A stretch of DNA of 10,696 nt from an uncultured Myxococcales bacterium. GTDB taxonomy: Bacteria; Myxococcota_A; Bradymonadia; Bradymonadales; Bradymonadaceae. The first letter of the stretch is position 1; each line of letters starts with the position of its first letter. Made by a program: the position numbers and the translations under genes. The notes beneath the pieces are model-generated. The model was not told the DNA's origin. It saw only the letters and a program-made list of their open reading frames with translations, and did not search any database. The DNA lies in NCBI GenBank assembly GCA_913058025.1, contig CAJXPN010000064.1, forward strand, positions 1 to 10,696. Reading direction: 5' to 3'. Below are positions 1 through 6,586 of this stretch, one piece after another.

Positions 1-245
1 GGAACGCCAAGCCCGAAGGGCGGCGGCGGGGAGGGCAGCCGCGCATGCACTACCTCTCGCCAAAGACACGCGAACCCTTCAACGTTTCGGTGCAGGCGCC
101 AACGTGGAAGTATGATTCGCGGACGAGCCCTGCGCAGCCAGAGAAAGAGCGCAGCGGTGGACAGGCGAGCGGGGGAGTTGATAGGCAGGGGGGCTGGCTC
201 GTGGATCGGCACGAAGGCGTCAAAAATAGAGAGAGCGGAGATACG
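1..245. other. Upstream region without a supported gene
   Basis: This stretch is less GC-biased than the genes that follow and contains A-rich patches near 219-229. The frame of the downstream TPR gene is open all the way back through it, with an ATG at 45, but the predicted residues are a Gly/Arg/Ser/Gln mix with no TPR character and no third-base G preference, so I read it as non-coding leader. A second plus frame is open from base 2 to a TGA at 112-114 and could be the tail of a gene entering from the left, but nothing in it is recognisable. A TTGATA at 178-183 resembles a -35 box but has no convincing -10 partner. The TPR promoter is presumably here but is not pinned down. Confidence 0.4.
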
Positions 246-1757
246 ATGAGCGCGTTTGAAGATGCGATCGATGTGGCGGACGTGGTGGAGAGCATGCGCG
301 CGCTGTTGCCGGGCGGGCTCGAGGGGCTGCCGAACAGGCTGGCGAGGGCGCTGGCGCGCGACGACTACTCGGAGGCGCTTTCGATCTCGCGAGATCTCTG
401 GTCGAAGGGTGGCGGGCTCGGTTCGGCGTTGGCGTACGCGCTGTTGTTGGGCCACAGGGGTCTCTTCGACGAGTCGCGTGGCGTGTTGGGGAAGGCGCTG
501 TTGGAGTTCGAGGGGGAGGTGGCGCTGCAGCTCGCGCAGGCGGAGCGGCTGTCACTGGAGGGCCGCGGAGAGGACACGTTGTCGCTGCTCGGGGGTCTGC
601 GCGAGGTGGAGATGAGGGACCCGAGGTCGTGGTGCTTCATGGGTGACCTGTACCTGGAGCTCGGCGAGATCGACGACGTGATCGCGTGTTACCAGGAGGC
701 GCTCGAGCGTTCGAGCCAGGACATCGAGAGGGCGTACAGGCTGGCGAGGTTACTGCTGGAGCGCGGAGAGATCTTCGACGGGTCGAGGTACCTGGAGTGG
801 GCGGCGCGGCTGGCGGTGAACGAGCCCAGGCTGTGGGAACTCGCGGGGGACGCGTGGACGGAGGCGGACGAGCCGAAGAAGGCGGCGGACGCGTACGGCC
901 GGTGGACGAAGCTCGAGGACGACGAGGAGGGCGCCTGGTACGCGTGGGGCGGTGCGTTGGCGCAAACTGGCGAGCTTGAGGCGGCGCGCGAGGCGCTCAA
1001 GAAGGCGGTGCGCCTGGACCCGTTCCTCGTGGACGCGTGGGTGCAGCTCGGGCGCGTGGAGCTGGAGCGGGGTTACCTGGACGAGGCGAAGAGGAGCTAC
1101 CGCGAGGCGCTCGCGATGGAGCCGGGGCTGGTGGACGCGCTCTACGGTGTGATGGCGGCGGCGTACGAGCTCGGGGAGCTCGAGTACGCGCTGGAGGTCG
1201 CGGTGGACGTGACGCAGCGGGCGCCGGAGCGCGCGGACGGCCACTTCAACCTCGGGGTGATGTTGGCGGAGATGGGTCGCCACGGGGAGGCGAAGGAGGC
1301 GCTCGAGCGCGCGGTCGAGCTCGAGAACGAGGACGGGATGGCGTGGGCGTCGCTGGCGGTGACGAGGTTGAGGCTGGGGGACGATGAGGGCGCGAGGAGC
1401 GCGAGCGTGAGCGCGGAGCAGGCGTCGCCCGGGGACGGCGGCGTGGCGATGTGCTGGGCGCAGGGCCTGCTGACGGCGGGGCGTTACGCCGAGGTGCTCG
1501 AGTTCATCGCCGCGAGCGGCGATCGAGGGGGAGAGTGGGAGCTGGTGTCGGCGGTCTACGAGTACGTGGCGCGCGCGCTGAGCGGAGGCGACGTGGATGA
1601 GGCGTCGACGAGGTTCACCGACGCGCTCAAGACGCACGCCGAGGAGCTGCCCGTGGATCGCGATCTCGAGGAGGTGGAGCGGCTCGCGAGGGCGCTCGGC
1701 CAGCGGGAGCGCCGCCGCGTGGACTCGATGGTGCGCAGCCTCGAGGAGGAGCCGTGA
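246..1757 (+). CDS. Cytoplasmic TPR-repeat protein
   Basis: This 503-residue protein is built almost entirely of tetratricopeptide repeats, helical hairpins that act as protein-protein scaffolds. Clear repeats start near residues 127, 195, 228, 262, 296, 330 and 364. They show the TPR spacing of Trp/Tyr, Gly, Tyr/Ala and a closing Pro, for example the units ending RLDP (about 256-259) and AMEP (about 290-293). The first 125 residues form more degenerate hairpins and the C-terminus is charged and helical. There is no signal peptide, membrane segment or attached enzyme domain, so it should be cytoplasmic. The ATG at 246 is chosen because GGAG at 237-240 lies 5 bases upstream and the sequence before it does not look coding. 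The next gene starts 133 bases later and may have its own promoter. The fold is certain; the partner and pathway are unknown. Scaffold or assembly factor is the most that can be said. Confidence 0.85.
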   Translation: MSAFEDAIDVADVVESMRALLPGGLEGLPNRLARALARDDYSEALSISRDLWSKGGGLGSALAYALLLGHRGLFDESRGVLGKALLEFEGEVALQLAQAERLSLEGRGEDTLSLLGGLREVEMRDPRSWCFMGDLYLELGEIDDVIACYQEALERSSQDIERAYRLARLLLERGEIFDGSRYLEWAARLAVNEPRLWELAGDAWTEADEPKKAADAYGRWTKLEDDEEGAWYAWGGALAQTGELEAAREALKKAVRLDPFLVDAWVQLGRVELERGYLDEAKRSYREALAMEPGLVDALYGVMAAAYELGELEYALEVAVDVTQRAPERADGHFNLGVMLAEMGRHGEAKEALERAVELENEDGMAWASLAVTRLRLGDDEGARSASVSAEQASPGDGGVAMCWAQGLLTAGRYAEVLEFIAASGDRGGEWELVSAVYEYVARALSGGDVDEASTRFTDALKTHAEELPVDRDLEEVERLARALGQRERRRVDSMVRSLEEEP

Positions 1758-1770
1758 GGGGGATTCGAGG

Positions 1771-1800
1771 TTGTCGGGCGTGCTGACCAGCGGTTAGAGT
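1771..1800 (+). promoter_or_regulatory. Weak candidate promoter for the hydrolase-HEAT pair
   Basis: TTGTCG at 1771-1776 and TAGAGT at 1795-1800 are separated by 18 bases. Each matches 4 of 6 positions of the sigma-70 consensus. It sits in the only sizeable gap between the TPR gene and the hydrolase, and transcription would start near 1807, leaving a leader of about 84 bases. The match is weak for a GC-rich genome and could be chance. Confidence 0.25.
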
Positions 1801-1811
1801 CTGGGGGAATT

Positions 1812-1858
1812 GCGAGCGCGACAGGGTAGATGGAGGCGGCCGCCGAGGTGGCGCTCGC
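1812..1858 (+). repeat. Nested inverted repeats in the leader of the hydrolase gene
   Basis: GCGAGCGC at 1812-1819 is the exact reverse complement of GCGCTCGC at 1851-1858, with 31 bases between. Inside that loop lies the self-complementary 10-mer GGCGGCCGCC at 1835-1844. In RNA the outer arms could form an 8-bp stem ending 32 bases before the hydrolase start codon. No T-run follows, so it does not look like an intrinsic terminator. It could be a leader structure, a transcription-factor site, or chance in GC-rich DNA. Confidence 0.3.
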
Positions 1859-1890
1859 TCAGACGTAGTACGAGCCTCACGAGGTAGAGC

Positions 1891-2868
1891 GTGGCGACGA
1901 CGCTGGATGAGTGGACGGTGCCGATGACGCGGGCCCAGATCGACGATCTGGGTTGGGACGGACTGGCGCCGGCGCGCGATGTCGAGGCAGAGGGGATCAC
2001 GAGGGGGACGGGTTACCTGACCGCCAGGGATGGAACGGAGCTGTTCTGGTACTCGTGGAGAGGTGAGGGCCGGCGGCGAGGCCGCGTGGCGCTCATGCAC
2101 GGGTACGGTGAGCACGCGGGGCGTTACGCGCACGTGGCCGCGGCGTTCGTGGCCGCGGGTTACGACGTGGCGGCGCTGGACGCGCGTGGTCACGGTAAGA
2201 GCGGGGGGCCCGACGCGCACGTGGACGTGTACGACGACTACGTCGACGACCTGGAGCTGTTCATCGACGGCGTGCTCGAGGGGTGGGGAGACGAGCCTCT
2301 GTTCGTGTTGGGGCATTCGAACGGCGGGCTCGTCGTGTTGAGGCACGCGCTCAGGAGGCCCTCGAAGGTGACGGCGTTCGCGGTGACGAGCCCGCTGTGC
2401 GGGGTCGCGCTGAAGGTTCCCGCGTGGAAGTCGACGGCGGGCAAGATCATGAGCCGCCTGATGCCGACGTTCTCGATGCCCAACGACATCGACCCGAGCT
2501 GGCTCTCGCACGACGAGCATGTGTGCAAGGTGTACGGGAAGGACCCGCTGAACAAGGGGGTCGCGACGGCGAGGTGGTTCGTGGAGATGGGGCTCGCGCA
2601 GCGGGACCTGCTCGAGCGTGCCGGTCTCATCAAGCAGCCGATGCTCATGGCGATCGCGGGCTCGGACAAGCTCGTGGATCCGAAGGCGGCCGAGCGCGTC
2701 TACCACAGGCTCGGGAGCCCGGATCGCGAGATCGAGATCTACGACGAGCTCTACCACGAGATCCTCAACGAGAAGGAGTGGAGGGAGGTGCTCGCGCGCA
2801 TCGTGGGGTGGTTCGAGCAGCAGCGCGCCGACGCGCTGGGTCTGTACGCGAAGGGAGAGGAGGAGTGA
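1891..2868 (+). CDS. Alpha/beta hydrolase, monoacylglycerol lipase (lysophospholipase) type
   Basis: This 325-residue serine hydrolase probably cleaves an ester bond in monoacylglycerol or a lysophospholipid. Family marks are in order: HGYGEHAGRY at 70-79 (oxyanion-hole strand of the monoglyceride-lipase group), ARGHGKS at 98-104, the nucleophile elbow GHSNGG at 141-146 with Ser143, the acid Asp259 in GSDKLVDP, and the base His289 in LYHEILNE. The segment at about 170-235 is the cap that covers the acyl pocket in this family. No signal peptide is seen, so it is probably cytoplasmic or peripheral to the inner membrane. The GTG at 1891 is preferred because GAGG at 1881-1884 lies 6 bases upstream; an in-frame ATG at 1924 (residue 12) is the alternative. 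Its stop overlaps the start of the HEAT lipoprotein gene, so the two are co-translated. Length and all three catalytic residues are typical. The fold and group are well supported; the substrate is inferred. Confidence 0.9.
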   Translation: MATTLDEWTVPMTRAQIDDLGWDGLAPARDVEAEGITRGTGYLTARDGTELFWYSWRGEGRRRGRVALMHGYGEHAGRYAHVAAAFVAAGYDVAALDARGHGKSGGPDAHVDVYDDYVDDLELFIDGVLEGWGDEPLFVLGHSNGGLVVLRHALRRPSKVTAFAVTSPLCGVALKVPAWKSTAGKIMSRLMPTFSMPNDIDPSWLSHDEHVCKVYGKDPLNKGVATARWFVEMGLAQRDLLERAGLIKQPMLMAIAGSDKLVDPKAAERVYHRLGSPDREIEIYDELYHEILNEKEWREVLARIVGWFEQQRADALGLYAKGEEE

Positions 2869-4466
2869 GACGAGGTCGCGTGAGGCGTTGGGGTCTGGCG
2901 GTGGCGCTGACGGCGTGCGTGAGCGCGTCGGCGGTGTGGTCGTCGGGGTGTAGTGAGGACGAGCTGCGCGAGGAGGAGGTCACCCAGATCGACGTGATCC
3001 TGAAGACGGGCGCGACGTTCGAGGGTGACCCGTACGTGAGGGCGGAGACGCTGCGCGTGCTCGAGCTGTTGGGCGACGAGAAGCTCTCGAGGTACGCCAG
3101 GGGTGCGGTGGGGGACTCGTCGGCGATGGTCCGCGTGGCCGCTGTGCGCGCGCTGCTCGCGAGCGGAGACGAGGACGCGGGGGCGACGCTGCTGACGATG
3201 TACTCGAAGGCGAGCGAGGCGGAGCGCGCGTTGCTGTTCGACAGCGCGCAGCGCTATGCCAGCGAGGAGGCGAGGTCGAGCGTGGTGGACCGCGCGCTCC
3301 GGAGCAAGGACGCGAAGCTGAGATCGAAGGCGTTCGCGATGGGGCTGCTCACCGAGATCGACGAGGCGCTGAAGTCTGGGGACGACGCGCTGGTGCGCTC
3401 CACGCTCAAGCCCAAGCTGGGGCAGTTCGTCGATGGGGACGACGAGGCGCTGGCGGCGGCGGCGCTCAAGCGGCTGATCAAGATGGGAGACGAGGACCGC
3501 GCGGGCGTGTTCCTCGAGAGGTTCCAGGACGACTCGGAGGAGCCCGAGCGGCGGACGCGTTCTGCCAGGATCTTGTGGCGAGCGGGCGTGAAGGAGGCCC
3601 GGCCGGTGTTCGCGAAGATTCTGGAGCCGGAGGAGGACACGTCGGACAAGCTCGGGCTGCCGATCAAGCAGCAGGACACGAGCCTCATGCGCGCGGCGAC
3701 GCTCGGTGTCGTGGCGTTGGGGGACGCGACGTTCGTGGTGCAGGCGCAGGAGTACCTGAACGACGCGACCGAGGAGGAGTACATCGAGGTGCTCGAGGCG
3801 TTGGCCGCGTCAGGCAGCGCGGACGGGGGCGTGAGCGTGAAGATCGCGATGAGGGACGCGCGCCCCGCGGTGCGCCACCGGGCGATCGAGCTGTACGGGG
3901 GGTTGGCGGGTGCGCAGTCGGAGTCGCTGATCAACGCGATGAGGCAGGAGGACGCGAGGGCGCGCAAGCTCATCGCGAGGATCCTGCTGGCGAGGTTCCC
4001 GTCGGAGTGGGCGCAGAACCTGACGTACAGCCTGAGGTCGGACACGGACGTGGACCGCGCGTTGCAGCTCATGCGTGACGTGATCGAGCGCGAGGACGCG
4101 CCGGGGATCCTGGAGCCGCTCAAGGAGAGGCTCGTGGAGCTGACGCTGAGCGACAAGAGCGAGCGCGCGGCCTCGGCGGCCTACCTGCTGCTGTTGAACA
4201 CCAAGGGAGAGTCCGACCTGGGCGCGTTGATGGAGAAGAGCGAGGACGTGCATACGAGGTATGTGTACCTGGAGCACCTGATGAGGCAGCGCCCGGTGGA
4301 GTCGGTCCCGGTGTTTCGCCGGTACTTCCACGACGATCTGTACGCGCTGCGCCTGATGAGCGCGGCGGGGCTGTGGCGCGCGTTCAAGTCCTCGTCCAAG
4401 GGGGAGCCGGTAGGGGCCGCCGAGGAGAAGGCCCTGGAGGCGTCAGAGGGGGATGGAGCCGAGTGA
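2865..4466 (+). CDS. HEAT-repeat lipoprotein
   Basis: This 533-residue protein begins with an Arg-rich n-region and a hydrophobic stretch (about 9-25) ending VWSSGC, with Cys29 as the likely lipidated residue. The -3 position of this lipobox is Ser or Trp rather than the usual Leu. From about residue 55 to 510 it consists of paired amphipathic helices of the HEAT/armadillo type, clearest at 57-110 (VRVAAVRALLASGDEDA), 193-215, 275-300, 333-350 and 430-460. HEAT solenoids bind proteins; no enzyme domain is visible. It is expected to be membrane-anchored outside the cytoplasm. The GTG at 2865 overlaps the hydrolase TGA in a GTGA junction, with GGGAG at 2853-2857 upstream; a GTG at 2880 with GAGG at 2872-2875 is an alternative that trims five residues and keeps the signal peptide. 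The last 24 bases overlap the convergent amidohydrolase gene. Its function is unknown, and tethering or scaffolding for the lipase-like partner is only a guess from coupling. Confidence 0.82.
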   Translation: MRRGRVRRWGLAVALTACVSASAVWSSGCSEDELREEEVTQIDVILKTGATFEGDPYVRAETLRVLELLGDEKLSRYARGAVGDSSAMVRVAAVRALLASGDEDAGATLLTMYSKASEAERALLFDSAQRYASEEARSSVVDRALRSKDAKLRSKAFAMGLLTEIDEALKSGDDALVRSTLKPKLGQFVDGDDEALAAAALKRLIKMGDEDRAGVFLERFQDDSEEPERRTRSARILWRAGVKEARPVFAKILEPEEDTSDKLGLPIKQQDTSLMRAATLGVVALGDATFVVQAQEYLNDATEEEYIEVLEALAASGSADGGVSVKIAMRDARPAVRHRAIELYGGLAGAQSESLINAMRQEDARARKLIARILLARFPSEWAQNLTYSLRSDTDVDRALQLMRDVIEREDAPGILEPLKERLVELTLSDKSERAASAAYLLLLNTKGESDLGALMEKSEDVHTRYVYLEHLMRQRPVESVPVFRRYFHDDLYALRLMSAAGLWRAFKSSSKGEPVGAAEEKALEASEGDGAE

Positions 4467-5276
4467 GGGGAGGAGCGAGGCGCAGGCCTGGCGCAGCTGC
4501 TCGAGGCCCTGCGGGTCGCGCACGAACGTGGACTCGTTCATGTAGATCGCGCGGTTGATCTCGATCTGGATGGAGTGGACGTCGCGGCCGAGGTCGGAGA
4601 AGGAGCGGGTGATCCAGCCCCCCTTGTAGGGAGTGTTGGGGCGGACGGAGAGGCCAGCGGCGCGGAAGTGCGCGCAGATGGTGTCCGTGATGACGCTTGC
4701 GCAGGAGGTGCCGTCGACGTCGCCCGGGACGATGTCGGCGCGGCGAGAGCCGGGGTCGGTGTGCCCGCTGCGGCCCATCGAGGGCATGGAGTGCCCGTCG
4801 ACGAGGATGCAGAAGCCGAACTGAGCGCGCACGCGCTCGATCTCGGCGGCGATGGCGGCGTGGTAGGGGGTGTGGAAGGTGGCGATGCGCCGGGAGAAGG
4901 CGTCACGCGACATGGGCGAGGGCATGACTGGGATGCCGTCGGTGGTGGTGCGCCAGACGACGCCGCGGTCGCCGTAGTAGCCGGCGCGCTTGATGCGAGA
5001 GGCGCCGCGGACGGTGAGCGGGGAGACGTCGTCGTCGGCGCGGTTGAGGTCGACGACGTAGCGGGAGACGTTGGAGGCGATGAGGGTGGCGCCGAGGGCT
5101 GGCGCGTCGCGCCAGATCTCGTCGACGTAGAGGTCGAGGTCGCGGCGCAGCGTGCGGTCGCCCACGGACATCTCGGAGAGCACCTCGTCGGGTATCCACT
5201 CGCCGGCGTGCGGGACGTCGACGACGATGGGGAGGGTCTGTGAGTCGGGGTGCAGTACGCGGAAGTAGTCGGTCAT
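4443..5276 (-). CDS. N-formylglutamate amidohydrolase-family protein
   Basis: This 277-residue protein matches the N-formylglutamate amidohydrolase (FGase/HutG-like) family, whose characterised members hydrolyse N-formyl-L-glutamate to formate and glutamate in a metal-dependent reaction. Family landmarks in order are VDVPHAG at 19-25, RYVVDLNR at 72-79, GVVWRTTTDG at 105-114, the probable metal-site segment VDGHSMPS at 159-166, DIVPGD at 181-186, the NTPYKGG loop at 214-220, and QIEINRAIYM at 237-246. Length is normal for the family, and no signal peptide is present, so it is cytoplasmic. The ATG at 5276 overlaps the queG stop in an ATGA junction, which fixes the start and implies coupled translation. 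No histidine-degradation genes (hutU, hutH, hutI) are nearby, so a role in histidine use is not supported locally. The family assignment is confident; the true N-formyl or N-acyl substrate is open. Confidence 0.85.
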   Translation of the reverse strand: MTDYFRVLHPDSQTLPIVVDVPHAGEWIPDEVLSEMSVGDRTLRRDLDLYVDEIWRDAPALGATLIASNVSRYVVDLNRADDDVSPLTVRGASRIKRAGYYGDRGVVWRTTTDGIPVMPSPMSRDAFSRRIATFHTPYHAAIAAEIERVRAQFGFCILVDGHSMPSMGRSGHTDPGSRRADIVPGDVDGTSCASVITDTICAHFRAAGLSVRPNTPYKGGWITRSFSDLGRDVHSIQIEINRAIYMNESTFVRDPQGLEQLRQACASLLPSLGSIPL

Positions 5277-6421
5277 GGCCTGATGTCGTGTGGGGTGGCG
5301 GTCGTGATGGCGAGCGCGTCGTCGAGTTCGTCGAGGACGTAGGGATTGTGCTCGCGGGTGAGGGCGTGGGCAAGTGCGCGTCGGGCGTCGGGGTGCTCGA
5401 TGCGACCGAGCGCCCAGGCGACGTGGCCGCGCACGAGTGGTTCGGGTTCGAGCTCGAGCCGTGAGGAGAGGAGCGGGATGAGGGAAGGGTCGCGGCGGTT
5501 GCCCAGGACGACGGCGGCGTTGCGCAGGGCGCCCCGGTGCTTGCAGCGCTTGGCGGCGGAGCCGCGGAAGATGCGCGCCCAGGAGGAGTGGTCGAGCTGT
5601 AGGAGCTGCTCGGGCGAGATCGAGCGAAGCGCTCGCCTCGGTGAGAGGTCGGGGTCGTCGGAGAGGGGGGCGTGTGTGTTCCAGGGGCAGACGTCCTGGC
5701 AGACGTCGCAGCCGTAGACGTGGTCGCCGATGAGGGGCCGGAGGTGCCGCGGGATGGGCCCGCGAAGCTCGATGGTCAGGTAGGAGATGCAGCGGCGTGC
5801 GTCGAGGACGTAGGGGGAGACGATGGCCTGGGTGGGGCACGCGTCGAGGCAGCGGGAGCAGGTGCCGCAGCGGTCGGGTGTGTGCGGGAGGTTCGAGGGT
5901 GATAGGTCGAGGTCGACGAGGAGCTCGGCGATGAAGGTGAAGGAGCCGACCTCGGGGTGTATGAGCATGGTGTTCTTGCCGATCCAGCCGAGGCCGGCGG
6001 AGCGCGCGAGGTCGCGCTCGAGGAGCGGGGCGGAGTCGGTGACGGGGCGCGCGGCGACGTCGACGCCGGCCTCGGCGTGGATGAAGGCGGCGAGGCGGCG
6101 GAGGCGATCGCGCAGGACGTCGTGGTAGTCGTTGCCCTGCGCGTAGCGTGCGATGCGCAGGCCGCCCTCGAGGAGGTCAGGGCCGTGGCGGTAGGGGGCG
6201 AGGACGGTGACGAGCGAGCGGGTGTGTGGCTCGAGGTCGGCGGGGCGATCGCGCAGGGCGCGGTGGTCGCGCATGTATGCCATTTCGCCGTGCCGCCCCT
6301 CGGCGAGCCACTCGTCGAAGCGCGCGCCGGAGGTGAGGGGGTCGGGTGTGGAGACGGCGGCGACGGGGAAGCCGAGGTCTCGCGCGCGCTCCAGGATACG
6401 CTCTGTGAGTGGTAGGTCCAC
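5273..6421 (-). CDS. queG: Epoxyqueuosine reductase QueG
   Basis: QueG is the cobalamin- and iron-sulfur-dependent enzyme that reduces epoxyqueuosine to queuosine in tRNA (Tyr, His, Asn, Asp), the last step of the pathway. The 382-residue protein is of normal length. Visible marks are the N-terminal domain from about residue 5, the segment TDSAPLLER at 128-136 containing the family's conserved active-site Asp (here Asp129), GLGWIGKNTMLIHPEVGS at 143-160, and two ferredoxin-type cysteine clusters: CGTCSRCLDACP (Cys185, 188, 191, 195) and CDVCQDVCPWN (Cys238, 241, 245), plus Cys211, enough for two [4Fe-4S] clusters. Residues from about 313 form HEAT-like helices, as in longer QueG proteins that use this part to hold tRNA. 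The GTG at 6421 is the only sensible start before the conserved N-terminus, but no Shine-Dalgarno sequence precedes it; the leader is C-rich. It is first in a two-gene unit with the amidohydrolase, whose ATG overlaps its stop. Confidence 0.93.
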   Translation of the reverse strand: MDLPLTERILERARDLGFPVAAVSTPDPLTSGARFDEWLAEGRHGEMAYMRDHRALRDRPADLEPHTRSLVTVLAPYRHGPDLLEGGLRIARYAQGNDYHDVLRDRLRRLAAFIHAEAGVDVAARPVTDSAPLLERDLARSAGLGWIGKNTMLIHPEVGSFTFIAELLVDLDLSPSNLPHTPDRCGTCSRCLDACPTQAIVSPYVLDARRCISYLTIELRGPIPRHLRPLIGDHVYGCDVCQDVCPWNTHAPLSDDPDLSPRRALRSISPEQLLQLDHSSWARIFRGSAAKRCKHRGALRNAAVVLGNRRDPSLIPLLSSRLELEPEPLVRGHVAWALGRIEHPDARRALAHALTREHNPYVLDELDDALAITTATPHDIRP

Positions 6422-6445
6422 GTGAGGGAGCCCGTGGGAGTGGGA

Positions 6446-6499
6446 GGGTTTGTCTTGAGATACGAAGGATTGACGTTGTATAACATGGTGGGTTTGTCT
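6446..6499. repeat. 10-base direct repeat flanking the divergent promoters
   Basis: GGGTTTGTCT occurs at 6446-6455 and again, identical and in the same orientation, at 6490-6499. The copies are 44 bases apart start to start, close to four turns of DNA. The first copy abuts the plus-strand -35 box; the second fills the spacer next to the minus-strand -35 box and covers the expected plus-strand start point. This arrangement suits a pair of operator sites that would place both transcripts under one regulator, but no regulator gene is identified in the window. Confidence 0.4.
6455..6484 (+). promoter_or_regulatory. Promoter for the kinase gene
   Basis: TTGAGA at 6455-6460 (5 of 6 to the -35 consensus) and TATAAC at 6479-6484 (5 of 6 to the -10 consensus) are 18 bases apart. 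This is the best sigma-70-like pair I found in the window and lies in a locally AT-rich patch. Transcription would start near 6491, giving a 5' leader of about 95 bases before the kinase ATG at 6587. Confidence 0.55.
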
Positions 6500-6505
6500 G
6501 GTCGA
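6477..6505 (-). promoter_or_regulatory. Promoter for queG and the amidohydrolase gene
   Basis: Read on the minus strand, TCGACC (6505-6500; 4 of 6 to the -35 consensus) is followed after 17 bases by TATACA (6482-6477), preceded by TG in the extended -10 position. The -10 box shares bases 6479-6482 with the -10 box of the opposite promoter, so polymerase could not occupy both at once. Transcription would start near 6470, leaving about 49 bases of C-rich leader before the queG GTG. Confidence 0.4.
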
Positions 6506-6586
6506 AACGGCACGATGTCCGATCGAAGCCCGGTTCGTAGCTTCAATGCGCGGTCTCGTCGACGTGCGAGTGCGTGAGAGAGCGAG

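Noticed and set aside
45..245. Longer form of the TPR protein starting at the ATG at 45
   Set aside because: The extra 67 residues lack TPR character and codon bias, whereas the ATG at 246 has GGAG five bases upstream.
1627..2757. A 376-codon minus-strand frame opposite the TPR and hydrolase genes
   Set aside because: It is antisense to well-supported genes and its predicted residues are Arg/His/Pro-rich with no domain.
2283..2864. Upstream extension of the HEAT lipoprotein frame through the hydrolase gene
   Set aside because: This part is an out-of-frame reading of the hydrolase, rich in Arg/Gly/Ala. The signal peptide and lipobox begin right after the GTG at 2865, which fixes the real start.
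4575..5243. A 222-codon plus-strand frame opposite the amidohydrolase gene
   Set aside because: Predicted Gly/Ala/Val/Asp-rich sequence without any motif; the minus strand carries a full enzyme with family landmarks.
4443..5276. Naming the amidohydrolase gene hutG and placing it in histidine degradation
   Set aside because: Family similarity is good, but no other hut gene is present and the gene is coupled to queG, so the specific symbol and pathway are not supported here.
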